Shown here piece by piece: positions 25,065-32,877 of a DNA stretch of 64,000 bases. Position 1 is the stretch's first letter, and each line of letters begins with the position of its first letter. This DNA is from Novosphingobium terrae (lineage in GTDB: Bacteria; Pseudomonadota; Alphaproteobacteria; Sphingomonadales; Sphingomonadaceae): positions 248,001-312,000 of the forward strand of contig NZ_JABVZR010000002.1 in the NCBI RefSeq assembly GCF_017163935.1, read 5' to 3'. The notes under the pieces are model-generated. The model saw only the letters and a program-made list of their open reading frames with translations, was not told where the DNA came from and ran no database searches. Made by a program: the position numbers and the translations under genes.

Positions 25065-26420
25065 ATGATTGCCACTGTTACGCTTGCCGCTGCCACCGCG
25101 CTCGCCTCACCCGCGACTGCCGCCGATGTCACGGCTGACACCACCACCGCCGCCACGGTGATGGCCGATCCCGCGCCGCTGCCCGCAGCGCCGCCGATCC
25201 AGAACACCGGTGAACCCTCGCGCTTCTCGCCGCCGCCCGCCAGTCCGGCTGCGGCCAAGGTTGCCGCCGCCGATACGCCGGTGGACAGCGCGGGCAAGCT
25301 GAAGCTGGGCGGCGCGATCCGTGGCCGCTACGATCTGCGCTTCAACGACGCCAATGGCGCGGGAGCGCGCAAGACCTCCAGCCATCTGTCCTTCGACACG
25401 GTGATCCTGAGCGCGGATTACGATTCCTCGAAATTCTTCGCCTCGGCGCAGTACCGCTTTTACGGCGGCAATTTCATGTATGGCAAAGCCTCTGGCTACA
25501 CGAATTACCCCGGAGAAATCAGTTTTCCGGTCTATGCCTATGCCGGCGTGAAGCTGGACGCGAAGAACAAGGTGGCTTTCGGCCTGCAGCCGGTGCCCTT
25601 CGACGACCAGTTCTTCGGATCATCCTTTCTCAACAGCCTTGGCTTCGTCTATGGCATGGAAGAAACCTACAATGTCGGTGCCACCTTCGCTCACGCAGGC
25701 AAGCGCCTGAGCTTTGCCGGTGGCTTTTTCCCCGCCCCCGCGCCCGCCGCTTTCGGCATCAGCGCCGACAGTTCGCGTTATTCGGTGAACATCGTCAAGG
25801 GTGATCCCTCGCTGGCCGATGGCTCCAGCAATGCCGAGCGCAACATGGCCATCGGCAACATCCGCTACAAGCTGATCTCCACCCCGAGCAGCAGCCTGAC
25901 CCTGACCGCTTCGGCCTGGATTTCCCAGATCCACAATTTCGACACGCGTCAGGATGGCGCCCGGCACAGCTTCGCGCTCAGCCTGAAGGGGACGCAGGGG
26001 GCATGGCATGCCGCAGCCCGCGTGGCCCGTCAGGACATCTGGGACCGCAACCCGGGCAACCGCGAGGTGGTCTCGGTCGGCGATTATGACGGCGCCTACA
26101 ACATCGCCGCTCATGGCACGCTGGTTTTCGGCGAGGTGGGCCGCAACATCGATACGGGCAAGTTCCCGATGAAGCTGGATCTTTACGCCAACTATGCCCG
26201 CTTCCTGAAGGATGCGGCGGGCTTCAAGGACACCACCCGCGTCAATGTCGGCGCCTATTGGACCGACAAGGCGCATCAGCGCATCCGCGTCTGGACCGAA
26301 GCGCTGATCGGACAGAACGATCCCAACATCGGTGCGGGACAATTCTCGCAAGGCGCGGCCATGGGCGGAGATAATCGCACTAAAGTCTCGGTGCTGTGCG
26401 TCTTCGGCTATTATTTCTGA
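25065..26420 (+). CDS. Outer-membrane porin
   Basis: A Sec signal peptide (residues 1 to about 20, cleavage near TAA-DV) and a Pro/Ala-rich linker (about 20-85) precede a 16-strand-like beta-barrel that ends in aromatic Phe (FGYYF), like OprO/OprP-type or OprD-like porins. ATG 25065 is chosen because GGGGAGGG at 25050-25057 gives 7-base spacing; ATG 25059 is too close. A GC-rich hairpin (CCCCGC-GCT-GCGGGG) lies in the 160-base gap before it. As part of the amine/amino-acid unit it may admit the small substrate across the outer membrane. Confidence 0.82.
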   Translation: MIATVTLAAATALASPATAADVTADTTTAATVMADPAPLPAAPPIQNTGEPSRFSPPPASPAAAKVAAADTPVDSAGKLKLGGAIRGRYDLRFNDANGAGARKTSSHLSFDTVILSADYDSSKFFASAQYRFYGGNFMYGKASGYTNYPGEISFPVYAYAGVKLDAKNKVAFGLQPVPFDDQFFGSSFLNSLGFVYGMEETYNVGATFAHAGKRLSFAGGFFPAPAPAAFGISADSSRYSVNIVKGDPSLADGSSNAERNMAIGNIRYKLISTPSSSLTLTASAWISQIHNFDTRQDGARHSFALSLKGTQGAWHAAARVARQDIWDRNPGNREVVSVGDYDGAYNIAAHGTLVFGEVGRNIDTGKFPMKLDLYANYARFLKDAAGFKDTTRVNVGAYWTDKAHQRIRVWTEALIGQNDPNIGAGQFSQGAAMGGDNRTKVSVLCVFGYYF

Positions 26421-26453
26421 CCCGCCGACGATGATTTGACCATGAGGAACAGG

Positions 26454-26939
26454 ATGACGGAAGACAGCATCTATACAGAGTTCGAAGATCGCAGCATCGT
26501 CTTCGAAAATCTGGAGCATGAACCGGTCCATACCGTGGAGGACAGCGCCGGGATCCATGCCGCGCTGCCTGCTGCCCATACCAAAAACCTGTTCCTCAAG
26601 GACAAGCAGGGCGCCTTCTGGCTGATCACCCTGCCACATGACAAGCGCGCCGATCTCAAGGCCTTTGCGGCGCTGCTCGGCGCGGGCAAATTCTCTTTTG
26701 GCAAGCCGGAGGATATGGAGCGCCTGCTGGGCGTGCAGCCCGGCGCCGTCACCCCGCTGGCGGCGGCGAATGCACCCGAGGGCCAGATCAACCTCGTGTT
26801 CGATGCCGCCTTCCGCACGGCGCAGCGCATCGCCGTCCATCCCTTGCGCAACACCGCCACGATTGCCCTGCCCTTTGTCGCGCTGGAAGCCTGGCTGCGG
26901 GAGAAAGACGTCGCCACCCAGACCGTCGCTTTGCCCTGA
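26454..26939 (+). CDS. ProXp-ala/PrdX-type aminoacyl-tRNA trans-editing protein
   Basis: The 161-residue protein matches the free-standing INS-domain editing family (ProXp-ala, also called PrdX or YbaK-like) that deacylates mischarged tRNA-Pro. It shows HTKNLFLKDK with the conserved Lys, the LLGVQPGAVTPLAAAN segment, and HPLRNTATIAL near the C-terminus. ATG 26454 has GAGG upstream. A paralogue lies at 32878-33390. It stands between the porin and an MFS carrier in the catabolic unit. Possibly it protects translation while a non-protein amino acid is metabolised, but that is inference. Confidence 0.87.
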   Translation: MTEDSIYTEFEDRSIVFENLEHEPVHTVEDSAGIHAALPAAHTKNLFLKDKQGAFWLITLPHDKRADLKAFAALLGAGKFSFGKPEDMERLLGVQPGAVTPLAAANAPEGQINLVFDAAFRTAQRIAVHPLRNTATIALPFVALEAWLREKDVATQTVALP

Positions 26940-26979
26940 GGCTGGCCATTTCCGCGCGTTTCACAGATAAGGATACCTC

Positions 26980-28317
26980 ATGACATCACCCGCAACACCG
27001 GTCAGGATCGAGGATGTGGCGGTCAACCGCTTCCACCAGCATCTGACCCTGAGCGCCTGCATCGGCTGGTCGATGGTCGGCTATATCGTCAGCGTGATCG
27101 GCGTGGCGACCATCCCCATCGCCGCGCAGCTGCATCTGAGCGGCAATGAACAGGGCATGGTCGCCGCCATGGAGCTGCTGGGCGTGTTCTTCGGCGGCTT
27201 TGTCGGCGGCGCGCTGACCGGGCGCTTCGGGCGCCGCCGCCCCTATGCGCTGGGGCCGCTGATCATCCTTGCGGTCTCGCTGTCCATGTATTGGGTGCAG
27301 AGCAGCGCGGTGATGGCGGTGCTGCGGGTGTTCTCGGGCCTGGCCGTGGGCATCGAATACACCTCTGCCGGTTCGCTGCTGACCGAATTCATCCCGCAAA
27401 AGAGCCGTGGTTCGCGCCTCTCTCTGCTGACGGTGATGTGGTTTGCGGGGGCGGCTCTGGCCTATATCGTGGGCACGTCGGTGCTGAGCAGTTGGGGCCC
27501 GGGGGCCTGGCGCCACATCATGGCGAGCCCGGCGCTGATCGCCGCCACCATGCTGCTGCTGCGTCTGGATGCACCGGAATCGCCGCGCTGGCTGCTGAGC
27601 AAGGGCCGCCGTGATGAGGCCGATCGCATCATCAAGAAGGTCTATGGCCCGGCCTTCTCGCTGGACAATCTGGGTGAGCATTCGCCCGCCAGAGCCATGC
27701 GCTTCCTCGATGCGATCCGCGCCGGTTACGGGCCGCGCATCCTGTTCGTGGTGGTGTTCTGGGCCTGTGCGGTGGTGCCGATGTTCGCGCTCTATGCTTT
27801 TGTGCCGCGCCTGTTTTCCGCGCTGCATCTCACCGGAGACATGGCCTCTTACGGCTCGATCGCCATCACCTTGCTGCTGGCGCTGGGCTGCGTGATCGCC
27901 ACGGGGCTGATCAACATCATCGGGCGCCGCACCATGATCATCGGCAGCTTCCTGTTTTCCGGCTTTGGCCTGCTGGGGCTTGGCCTGTTTCCCCATGCGC
28001 CGGGCTGGGTCGTGCTGCTGCTGTTCGGCATCTATGCGCTGTTTATCGGCGGTGCGCAGGTGCTGGAAATCGTCTATCCCAACGAGCTGTTCCCCACCGA
28101 AATCCGCCCTGCTGCCGTGGGCTTCGGGGCGTCTCTGGCGGCGCTCAGCTCTTCGGCGGGCACATGGCTGGTGCCGGTGGCGCTGGAGCTGATCGGCATC
28201 GGTCCCACGATGCTGGCGGCAGCAGCGATCACCTTTCTGGGGCTGCTGGTCTCCCTTGTGCTGGCGCCCGAAACGAAGTCGCTCAGCCTTGAGGCGGCAG
28301 CTTCGCTCAAGCGCTAA
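26980..28317 (+). CDS. MFS transporter, paralogue of the carrier at 21148
   Basis: The 445-residue carrier shows the same build as the one at 21148: about 12 hydrophobic segments, GRFGRRRPYALGP loop, PESPRWLLSKGRRDEADRI and a NELFPTEIRPAAVGFG segment. AAGGAT upstream supports ATG 26980. Two related carriers in one unit suggest either two related substrates or import plus exchange. It is followed by a terminator-like hairpin at 28332, which ends the unit begun at 18965. Confidence 0.87.
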   Translation: MTSPATPVRIEDVAVNRFHQHLTLSACIGWSMVGYIVSVIGVATIPIAAQLHLSGNEQGMVAAMELLGVFFGGFVGGALTGRFGRRRPYALGPLIILAVSLSMYWVQSSAVMAVLRVFSGLAVGIEYTSAGSLLTEFIPQKSRGSRLSLLTVMWFAGAALAYIVGTSVLSSWGPGAWRHIMASPALIAATMLLLRLDAPESPRWLLSKGRRDEADRIIKKVYGPAFSLDNLGEHSPARAMRFLDAIRAGYGPRILFVVVFWACAVVPMFALYAFVPRLFSALHLTGDMASYGSIAITLLLALGCVIATGLINIIGRRTMIIGSFLFSGFGLLGLGLFPHAPGWVVLLLFGIYALFIGGAQVLEIVYPNELFPTEIRPAAVGFGASLAALSSSAGTWLVPVALELIGIGPTMLAAAAITFLGLLVSLVLAPETKSLSLEAAASLKR

Positions 28318-28331
28318 GAGGAGCGGTGATA

Positions 28332-28368
28332 CAGGGAGACTTGGGCGCATGACACCCGGGTCTCCCTG
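28332..28368 (+). terminator. Hairpin after the MFS gene
   Basis: CAGGGAGAC (28332-28340) pairs with GTCTCCCTG (28360-28368), with an inner GGG/CCC pairing. It lies 15 bases past the MFS stop. No U tract follows, so it may be a weak terminator or a 3'-end protector. Confidence 0.6.
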
Positions 28369-28379
28369 CAAGGCCCGGA

Positions 28380-28538
28380 TCAGAAGCGACCGGCCAGAGC
28401 CTGCAGCAAGACATCAAGCCCTTCAGGCCCGACAGGATTGCCTTGAGGACGCTTCTTTTTCGCATTGCGATCAACGCCGAATTGCGACGTATTCAGCAAG
28501 AAGGCAGCATGGTTCGTGGTCTGGACAAGATATGCCAT
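28380..28538 (-). CDS. Small ORF (52 codons), divergent from LysR
   Basis: A 52-residue frame opens at ATG 28538 behind a strong GGAGAGG ribosome-binding site 5 bases upstream. The product starts MAYLVQTTNHAAFLLNTSQF and ends with a basic KKKRPQGNP patch and a short amphipathic LDVLLQALAGRF tail. I recognise no family. Its place, divergent from the LysR regulator at 28673 with a dyad between, is that of a typical LysR target. It could be a small regulator, a peptide precursor or a chance ORF. Confidence 0.45.
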   Translation of the reverse strand: MAYLVQTTNHAAFLLNTSQFGVDRNAKKKRPQGNPVGPEGLDVLLQALAGRF

Positions 28539-28623
28539 ATGTCCTCTCCAATGTTGGCCAAATCTGGTTGGTCCTGTTGATGATGATGGGATATGGAGCG
28601 AATGACGTAAAGTTCTGATTTGG

Positions 28624-28637
28624 CAATGTTTACATTG
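28624..28637. promoter_or_regulatory. CAATGT-TT-ACATTG dyad, LysR operator candidate
   Basis: A perfect 6-bp inverted repeat around a TT centre lies 36 bases before the LysR start and 86 bases from the divergent small ORF. The position fits autoregulation and control of a divergent target. Confidence 0.45.
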
Positions 28638-28672
28638 GAAACAGCCAAACCGGGGCCACGTCGGGACAGGGA

Positions 28673-29602
28673 GTGCCAAGCTTGCCCAAGACCAAGATCC
28701 ACCTTGTTGGCAACATCACCGATTTCGACATTCGCTTGCTGCGCGTCTTTCGCGCGGTGGTTGCCGCGGAAGGTTTCGCGGCGGCGGCGGTGGAGCTGAA
28801 CGTCACCCGCTCGGTGGTCAGCACCAGCATCGCCGATCTGGAACAGCGCGTGGGGCTGCGCCTGTGCCATCGCGGCCGTGCGGGCTTTGCGCTGACCGAG
28901 GCAGGCGCCAGCGTGCATGAGCAGACGTTGCAGCTCTTCGCCCAGCTTGAGGCCTTTCAGAGCAGCATTGCCGAATTGCACAGCTCTCCGCGCGGGCGGC
29001 TGCGGCTGGGCATCACCGACAATCTGATCTGCATTCCCGAAATGAACATCGTCAATTCGCTGCGGGTGTTTCGCACGGCAGCGCCTCAGGTGCAGATCGA
29101 CATCACCACCCTGCCCGCCAATGAGATCGAGAAGGCGATCCTCAACGGCGGCATCGATGTCGGCGTGATTCCGCAGGAGCAGAAGACAGAAGGCCTTGAA
29201 TACATCCATCTTTATGATGAACCCTCCGGCCTCTATTGCGGTCAGCGCCATCCCGCTTTCGACCGGCCCGACGCAGAGCTGTCGCGTGACGAGATCGAGC
29301 GGATGGACTGCGTGGGGCTGAGCTATTCGCTGCCCGAGCGGATCGCCGCAACCTATCGCCGACATGAGCTGGCGGCGCGGGTCGGCGATACGGAAGGTGT
29401 GGCCTTCCTGATCATGACGGGGCATTTCATCGGCTATCTGCCGGTCAATTATGCAGAGCGCTGGCAGGAGAAAGGCGCGATGCGCCGCCTGTTGCCTCAG
29501 GCCTTCGGTTTCATCCGGAATTTCTCCGCCGTCACCCGCGAGGTGGCGCATCGCGACAAGGTGCTGAACGCCTATCTGGAGGCGCTCAGCGAAGTCTCCT
29601 AA
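28673..29602 (+). CDS. LysR-family transcriptional regulator
   Basis: This 309-residue LysR protein has the HTH at about residues 20-75 (RLLRVFRAVVAAEGFAAAAV then ELNVTRSVVSTSIADLEQRVG) and a normal effector domain. The start is uncertain: GTG 28673 or TTG 28682, the latter with AGGGAG at better spacing. It converges tail to tail with the amino-acid permease, their stop codons overlapping, so mutual antisense transcription is possible. Its target may be the divergent small ORF or the cluster to its left. Confidence 0.88.
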   Translation: MPSLPKTKIHLVGNITDFDIRLLRVFRAVVAAEGFAAAAVELNVTRSVVSTSIADLEQRVGLRLCHRGRAGFALTEAGASVHEQTLQLFAQLEAFQSSIAELHSSPRGRLRLGITDNLICIPEMNIVNSLRVFRTAAPQVQIDITTLPANEIEKAILNGGIDVGVIPQEQKTEGLEYIHLYDEPSGLYCGQRHPAFDRPDAELSRDEIERMDCVGLSYSLPERIAATYRRHELAARVGDTEGVAFLIMTGHFIGYLPVNYAERWQEKGAMRRLLPQAFGFIRNFSAVTREVAHRDKVLNAYLEALSEVS

Positions 29603-31008
29603 GCTGCGGGTACAGCTTCGGGGGTGGGGTCGATGTTGCGGTTCTGCCGGACCATGCCGATGATGATGATCGCCAGGGTCAGGGTGCCGGTGGCGACGAT
29701 TTCCCCACGATGCTCGGGCAGGAAGGCCATGGTGGTGAGCGCGCCGCAGATGAACAGGATCGTCGCCCAGGTGAGATAGGGGTAAAGCCACATGCGGCAG
29801 ACAATGGGGCCGCCCCGGCGCAGCAAGTCCCGTCGCCCGCGCAACTGGCTGACCGCAATCACCAGATAGACCAGCAGGGCAATCGCGCCCGAAGTCGAGA
29901 TCAGGAAGTTGAAGACCGAAGCGGGCGCCAGAAAGTTGATCGCCGTGGTGGCCAGACCCACCAGCGTGCTGGCCATCACCGCGCCGCGCGGCACACCGCC
30001 GCCGGAAGTGCGGCCCACAAAGCGTGGAGCGTCTCCGCGATGGGCCAGCGAAAACAGCATGCGCGATGAGATGTAGATCGCCGAATTGAGGCAGCTGGCC
30101 ACCGAGGCCACGATCACCGCATCGATCAGCAGCTTGGCATTGCCGATGCCCAGCACCTCCAGCGTGCGCTGATAGGCGCCATGGCTGGGCAGCAGCGGAT
30201 CGTTCCAGGGCACCACCGAAATGACGATGAAGATCGACCCCAGATAGAAGATGCAGATCCGCCAGATCACCGACCGCGTGGCCTTGGCGATCTGCTTTTC
30301 GGGATTGGCGGATTCCGCCGCCGCGATGGTCACCGCCTCGGTGCCGATGAAGCTGAACATGGTCGTCAGCAGCGCGCCCACAACCGCGCCAAAGCCATTG
30401 GGCATAAAGCCGCCATGCTGCACCGTCAGCACCACCACGCCTGCAGCATGGAAGGGCAGCAGCCCGGTGAGCGCGCAGAAGCCGAAAGCAATGAAAGCCA
30501 GGATCGCAATGACCTTGATCATGGCGAACCAGAATTCGAACTCGCCATATTTGCCCACGCTCAGCAGATTGGTGAGGGTGAGCAGCGCGGTCATGCCGAA
30601 GGCGAATTGCCACACCGGCACGTCAGGGAAATAGGAATTGAGAATGGCACCGCCCGCCAGCGCTTCCCATGGGATCAGCAGCACCCAGAACCACCAGTAG
30701 AGCCAGCCGATGGTGAAGCCCGCCCAAGGCGCGATCGCGCGTTCGGCATAGGTCGAGAAAGAGCCGGTGTCAGGCGAGGCGACGGCCATTTCCCCCAGCA
30801 TCCGCATGATCAGGATGACCAGCACGCCGGTCGAGGCATAGGCGAGGATCGTGGCGGGGCCAGCACTGGCAATGGCATGGCCCGAGGCGACGAACAGCCC
30901 CGCCCCGATGATCCCCGCAATCGAGATCATCGAGACATGGCGCTGCTTGAAACCGGTACTTAACTGAGACCCGGCGCCCGGTGGATGGGATGTTTCGATC
31001 ACGGACAT
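29599..31008 (-). CDS. Amino-acid permease (APC superfamily, GabP/AnsP-like)
   Basis: The 469-residue membrane protein has about 12 hydrophobic segments and the amino-acid permease signature near the N-terminus (QRHVSMISIAGIIGAGLFVASGHAI) and ESANPEKQIAKATRSV mid-protein. Relatives carry GABA, proline, asparagine or aromatic amino acids. GGAGG lies 3 bases before ATG 31008. A 7-bp dyad at 31049-31067 sits 41 bases upstream. Next door is the sarcosine/glycine/serine operon, so proline, glycine or a related compound is a reasonable but unproven substrate. Confidence 0.9.
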   Translation of the reverse strand: MSVIETSHPPGAGSQLSTGFKQRHVSMISIAGIIGAGLFVASGHAIASAGPATILAYASTGVLVILIMRMLGEMAVASPDTGSFSTYAERAIAPWAGFTIGWLYWWFWVLLIPWEALAGGAILNSYFPDVPVWQFAFGMTALLTLTNLLSVGKYGEFEFWFAMIKVIAILAFIAFGFCALTGLLPFHAAGVVVLTVQHGGFMPNGFGAVVGALLTTMFSFIGTEAVTIAAAESANPEKQIAKATRSVIWRICIFYLGSIFIVISVVPWNDPLLPSHGAYQRTLEVLGIGNAKLLIDAVIVASVASCLNSAIYISSRMLFSLAHRGDAPRFVGRTSGGGVPRGAVMASTLVGLATTAINFLAPASVFNFLISTSGAIALLVYLVIAVSQLRGRRDLLRRGGPIVCRMWLYPYLTWATILFICGALTTMAFLPEHRGEIVATGTLTLAIIIIGMVRQNRNIDPTPEAVPAA

Positions 31009-31048
31009 AAACCTCCGATCGATGATGTCTGGACGCGCAGCATTCCCT

Positions 31049-31067
31049 CCTGACCAGACAGGTCAGG
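31049..31067. promoter_or_regulatory. CCTGACC-N5-GGTCAGG dyad upstream of the permease
   Basis: A perfect 7-bp inverted repeat with an AGACA spacer lies 41 bases before the permease start, a usual place for a repressor operator. The cognate regulator is unknown; the GlxA-family regulator across the intergenic region is one candidate. Confidence 0.45.
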
Positions 31068-31292
31068 CCGGCACGCTTCTACGTCATGGAATGCGGGACC
31101 CTATGGCGGCCCCGCCAGAGAGAGCTTCGATATCAGCCGCCTGTCGGCAGCCTCTGGGTCGATCTGCTATCGGGAATCCTGATCCGCATGGCTCATGGCA
31201 CCGCTCCTGTGTTTTGCCGATTGTGATTCGGCTTCATCAAGGATCATGCGCTCAGCCGATTGCATCGTAACAGGTGCAAAATGCCGATGTTC

Positions 31293-31312
31293 AGGTCCAA
31301 ACATTCAGACCT
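31293..31312. promoter_or_regulatory. AGGTC-N10-GACCT dyad
   Basis: A perfect 5-bp inverted repeat lies 181 bases before the GlxA-family regulator. It shares the GGTC core with the dyad at 31049 but has a different spacer, so a shared regulator is only a possibility. Confidence 0.3.
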
Positions 31313-31357
31313 ATTTCCGCGCATTTTCCTTGTACCTCTCCTGTCGCAAATCTTCTG

Positions 31358-31398
31358 AAAGCAGGTCCCGTCCTTTCTCGATGGAGGGGCCTGCTTTT
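31358..31398 (+). terminator. Leader hairpin ahead of the GlxA-family regulator
   Basis: AAAGCAGG (31358-31365) pairs with CCTGCTTT (31390-31397), followed by T and GGG, about 95 bases before the regulator start. It may be an attenuator or a terminator of upstream antisense RNA. Confidence 0.4.
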
Positions 31399-31492
31399 GG
31401 GAAAAGGCAGGATCGACCATGCAGACAGGCACAGCCCCCTTGATAACACTTGCAACCATGCTGCCACCTTGCTGCACGCAAGGAGGCGCAGC

Positions 31493-32518
31493 ATGACACA
31501 AGGCAAAATGGCAGGAGGCGCCAGCCTCAATGTGGCGATCGTGCTGGCGGAAAACTTCACGCTTTCAGCCTTTTCCCTCTTTATCGATCATATCCGCCTC
31601 GCCGCGGACGAAGGCGACGGCAGCCGCCAGCGCAATGCCCGCTGGTCGGTGCTGTCAGCCGGGCAGCGCAGCATCCGCTCCAGCTGCGGGCTGGATGTTA
31701 GCGCCACGGCAGGTTTCGGCGATCCCACGCATTATGACTATATCGTGGTGGTGGGCGGCCTGCTGCGCACCGAAAACCCCATCGGCGATGAAGCGGCCAG
31801 CTTCGTGCTGCGCGGCGCTCAGGCGGGCGTCACACTGGTCGGGCTCTGCACCGGCACCTTCATCCTGTGCCGCCTTGGCCTGATGCGCGGGCGACGCTGC
31901 TGCGTCAGCTGGTATCACCATCAGGATTTCATTGAGGAATTCCCCGATCATATGGCCGTGGCCGACCGCCTCTTCATGGCCGACGGCAAGCGCATCACCT
32001 GCGCGGGCGGCGCCGGCACTGCCGATCTGGCGGCCCATCTGATCGAGGCCCACTTGGGCCGCTCCGCCGCGCAAAAGGCCAGCCAGGTGCTGATGTTCGA
32101 CCGATCACGCCGGGGCAATGAGAGCCAGCCGCACCCGCCCATCGTCGCTGAAGCCGCCAAGGGCAAGATCGCCCGTGCCATGCTGCTGATGGAGCAGAAC
32201 ATGGCCGATCCCGTCTCGATCGAGGCGCTTTCGGCGCAGCTCAACATGTCCAAGCGCCAGCTGGAGCGGCTGTTTCACGATGCTGTCGGCAATGGCCCCG
32301 CCGCCGTCTATCGCGACATTCGCCTGCGCTACGCCTCATGGCTGCTGGCCACCACCACACGCTCGATCACCGCCATTGCGCAAGAGGCCGGCTTTGCCGA
32401 CTGCGCCCATTTTTCGCGCATTTACAAGCTGCGCCACGGCGTGCCGCCCACGGCTCATCGTCGCGACCAGCCTCAGGTGGCCGTGGGAGAACTGGCGGGG
32501 CAGCGGGTTTACGGGTGA
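31493..32518 (+). CDS. GlxA-family AraC-type regulator, GbdR/SouR-like
   Basis: The 341-residue protein has an N-terminal DJ-1/PfpI (glutamine amidotransferase-like) domain (about residues 10-190, with LVGLCTGTFILCRLGL around the nucleophile-elbow position) and a C-terminal double AraC HTH (about 225-320: SIEALSAQLNMSKRQLERLF and ITAIAQEAGFADCAHFSRIY). That is the architecture of GbdR, SouR and CdhR, which activate glycine betaine, sarcosine or carnitine catabolism. AAGGAGG precedes ATG 31493. Its closeness to the sarcosine oxidase operon makes SouR-like control the best guess. The two genes converge rather than diverge, so the binding site should be near 41213-41427. Confidence 0.88.
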   Translation: MTQGKMAGGASLNVAIVLAENFTLSAFSLFIDHIRLAADEGDGSRQRNARWSVLSAGQRSIRSSCGLDVSATAGFGDPTHYDYIVVVGGLLRTENPIGDEAASFVLRGAQAGVTLVGLCTGTFILCRLGLMRGRRCCVSWYHHQDFIEEFPDHMAVADRLFMADGKRITCAGGAGTADLAAHLIEAHLGRSAAQKASQVLMFDRSRRGNESQPHPPIVAEAAKGKIARAMLLMEQNMADPVSIEALSAQLNMSKRQLERLFHDAVGNGPAAVYRDIRLRYASWLLATTTRSITAIAQEAGFADCAHFSRIYKLRHGVPPTAHRRDQPQVAVGELAGQRVYG

Positions 32519-32535
32519 GATTTTAAAAAGAAAAT

Positions 32536-32556
32536 GCGAGGGGGTTACCCCCTCGC
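32536..32556 (-). repeat. REP-like hairpin 1, also minus-strand terminator
   Basis: GCGAGGGGG-TTA-CCCCCTCGC is a perfect 9-bp stem followed on the plus strand by GCTCCC. On the minus strand it ends in TTTTCTTTTT, a good intrinsic terminator for the sox operon about 320 bases past the last gene. Confidence 0.6.
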
Positions 32557-32741
32557 GCTCCCATTCCGTCTTCCGACGCAAGGGCAGTGGTGCCCGAATG
32601 GTGTGCCTAAACTCTCGACCTGCGCTGGTTAAGGCGCCGCAGGCTTGAAATCCGATAGCACCGCCTTGGAAACACTGCCTGCGGCGCGGCGACCTTGCTC
32701 CAAGGCCGAACCCGAAGCGCAAGGCAGACGCAAAAGGGAGC

Positions 32742-32761
32742 GCGAGGGCGATGGCCCTCGC
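32742..32761 (+). repeat. REP-like hairpin 2, inverted copy
   Basis: GCGAGGGC-GATG-GCCCTCGC is an 8-bp perfect stem. Read on the minus strand, its surroundings (AATGCGAGGG then CCCTCGCGCTCCC) match those of hairpin 1 almost base for base, so the two form an inverted pair. Confidence 0.6.
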
Positions 32762-32877
32762 ATTCTCTCCTTCAAACCTTCTTCAATCCCGACTTCAAGC
32801 CGGAGCGGAGACCGGAAGCCCCCGCTCCGGCACCTGACGCTGCCCGCCCCCGGGCCCGTCAGGCAAACGCGGGCCTG

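Larger units (their letters stand above)
28318..28672. other. 355-base region between MFS gene and LysR gene
   Basis: It holds, in order, the hairpin at 28332-28368, a 52-codon ORF on the minus strand (28380-28538) and a promoter region of about 134 bases shared with the LysR gene, containing a 14-bp dyad at 28624-28637. It is noticeably more AT-rich than the surrounding genes around 28590-28640. Confidence 0.6.
31009..31492. other. 484-base divergent promoter region
   Basis: This non-coding stretch separates the permease (left, minus) from the GlxA-family regulator (right, plus). It holds two dyads with a shared GGTC core (31049-31067 and 31293-31312) and an attenuator-like hairpin (31358-31398). 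The part from about 31200 is more AT-rich. No gene is recognised. Confidence 0.6.
32519..32877. other. 359-base region with REP-like inverted pair
   Basis: No gene is recognised. The region between two convergent genes holds two very similar GC hairpins in opposite orientation (32536-32556 and 32742-32761), about 185 bases apart. The sequence between also contains shorter complementary tracts (CGCCTTGGAAAC with CTTGCTCCAAGG). The left hairpin is preceded by AAAAAGAAAA, which would serve as the U tract of a minus-strand terminator. Confidence 0.6.

Noticed and set aside
28493..30613. 706-codon open frame antisense to the LysR gene and in another frame of the permease
   Set aside because: The LysR and permease frames carry clear motifs; this one does not.
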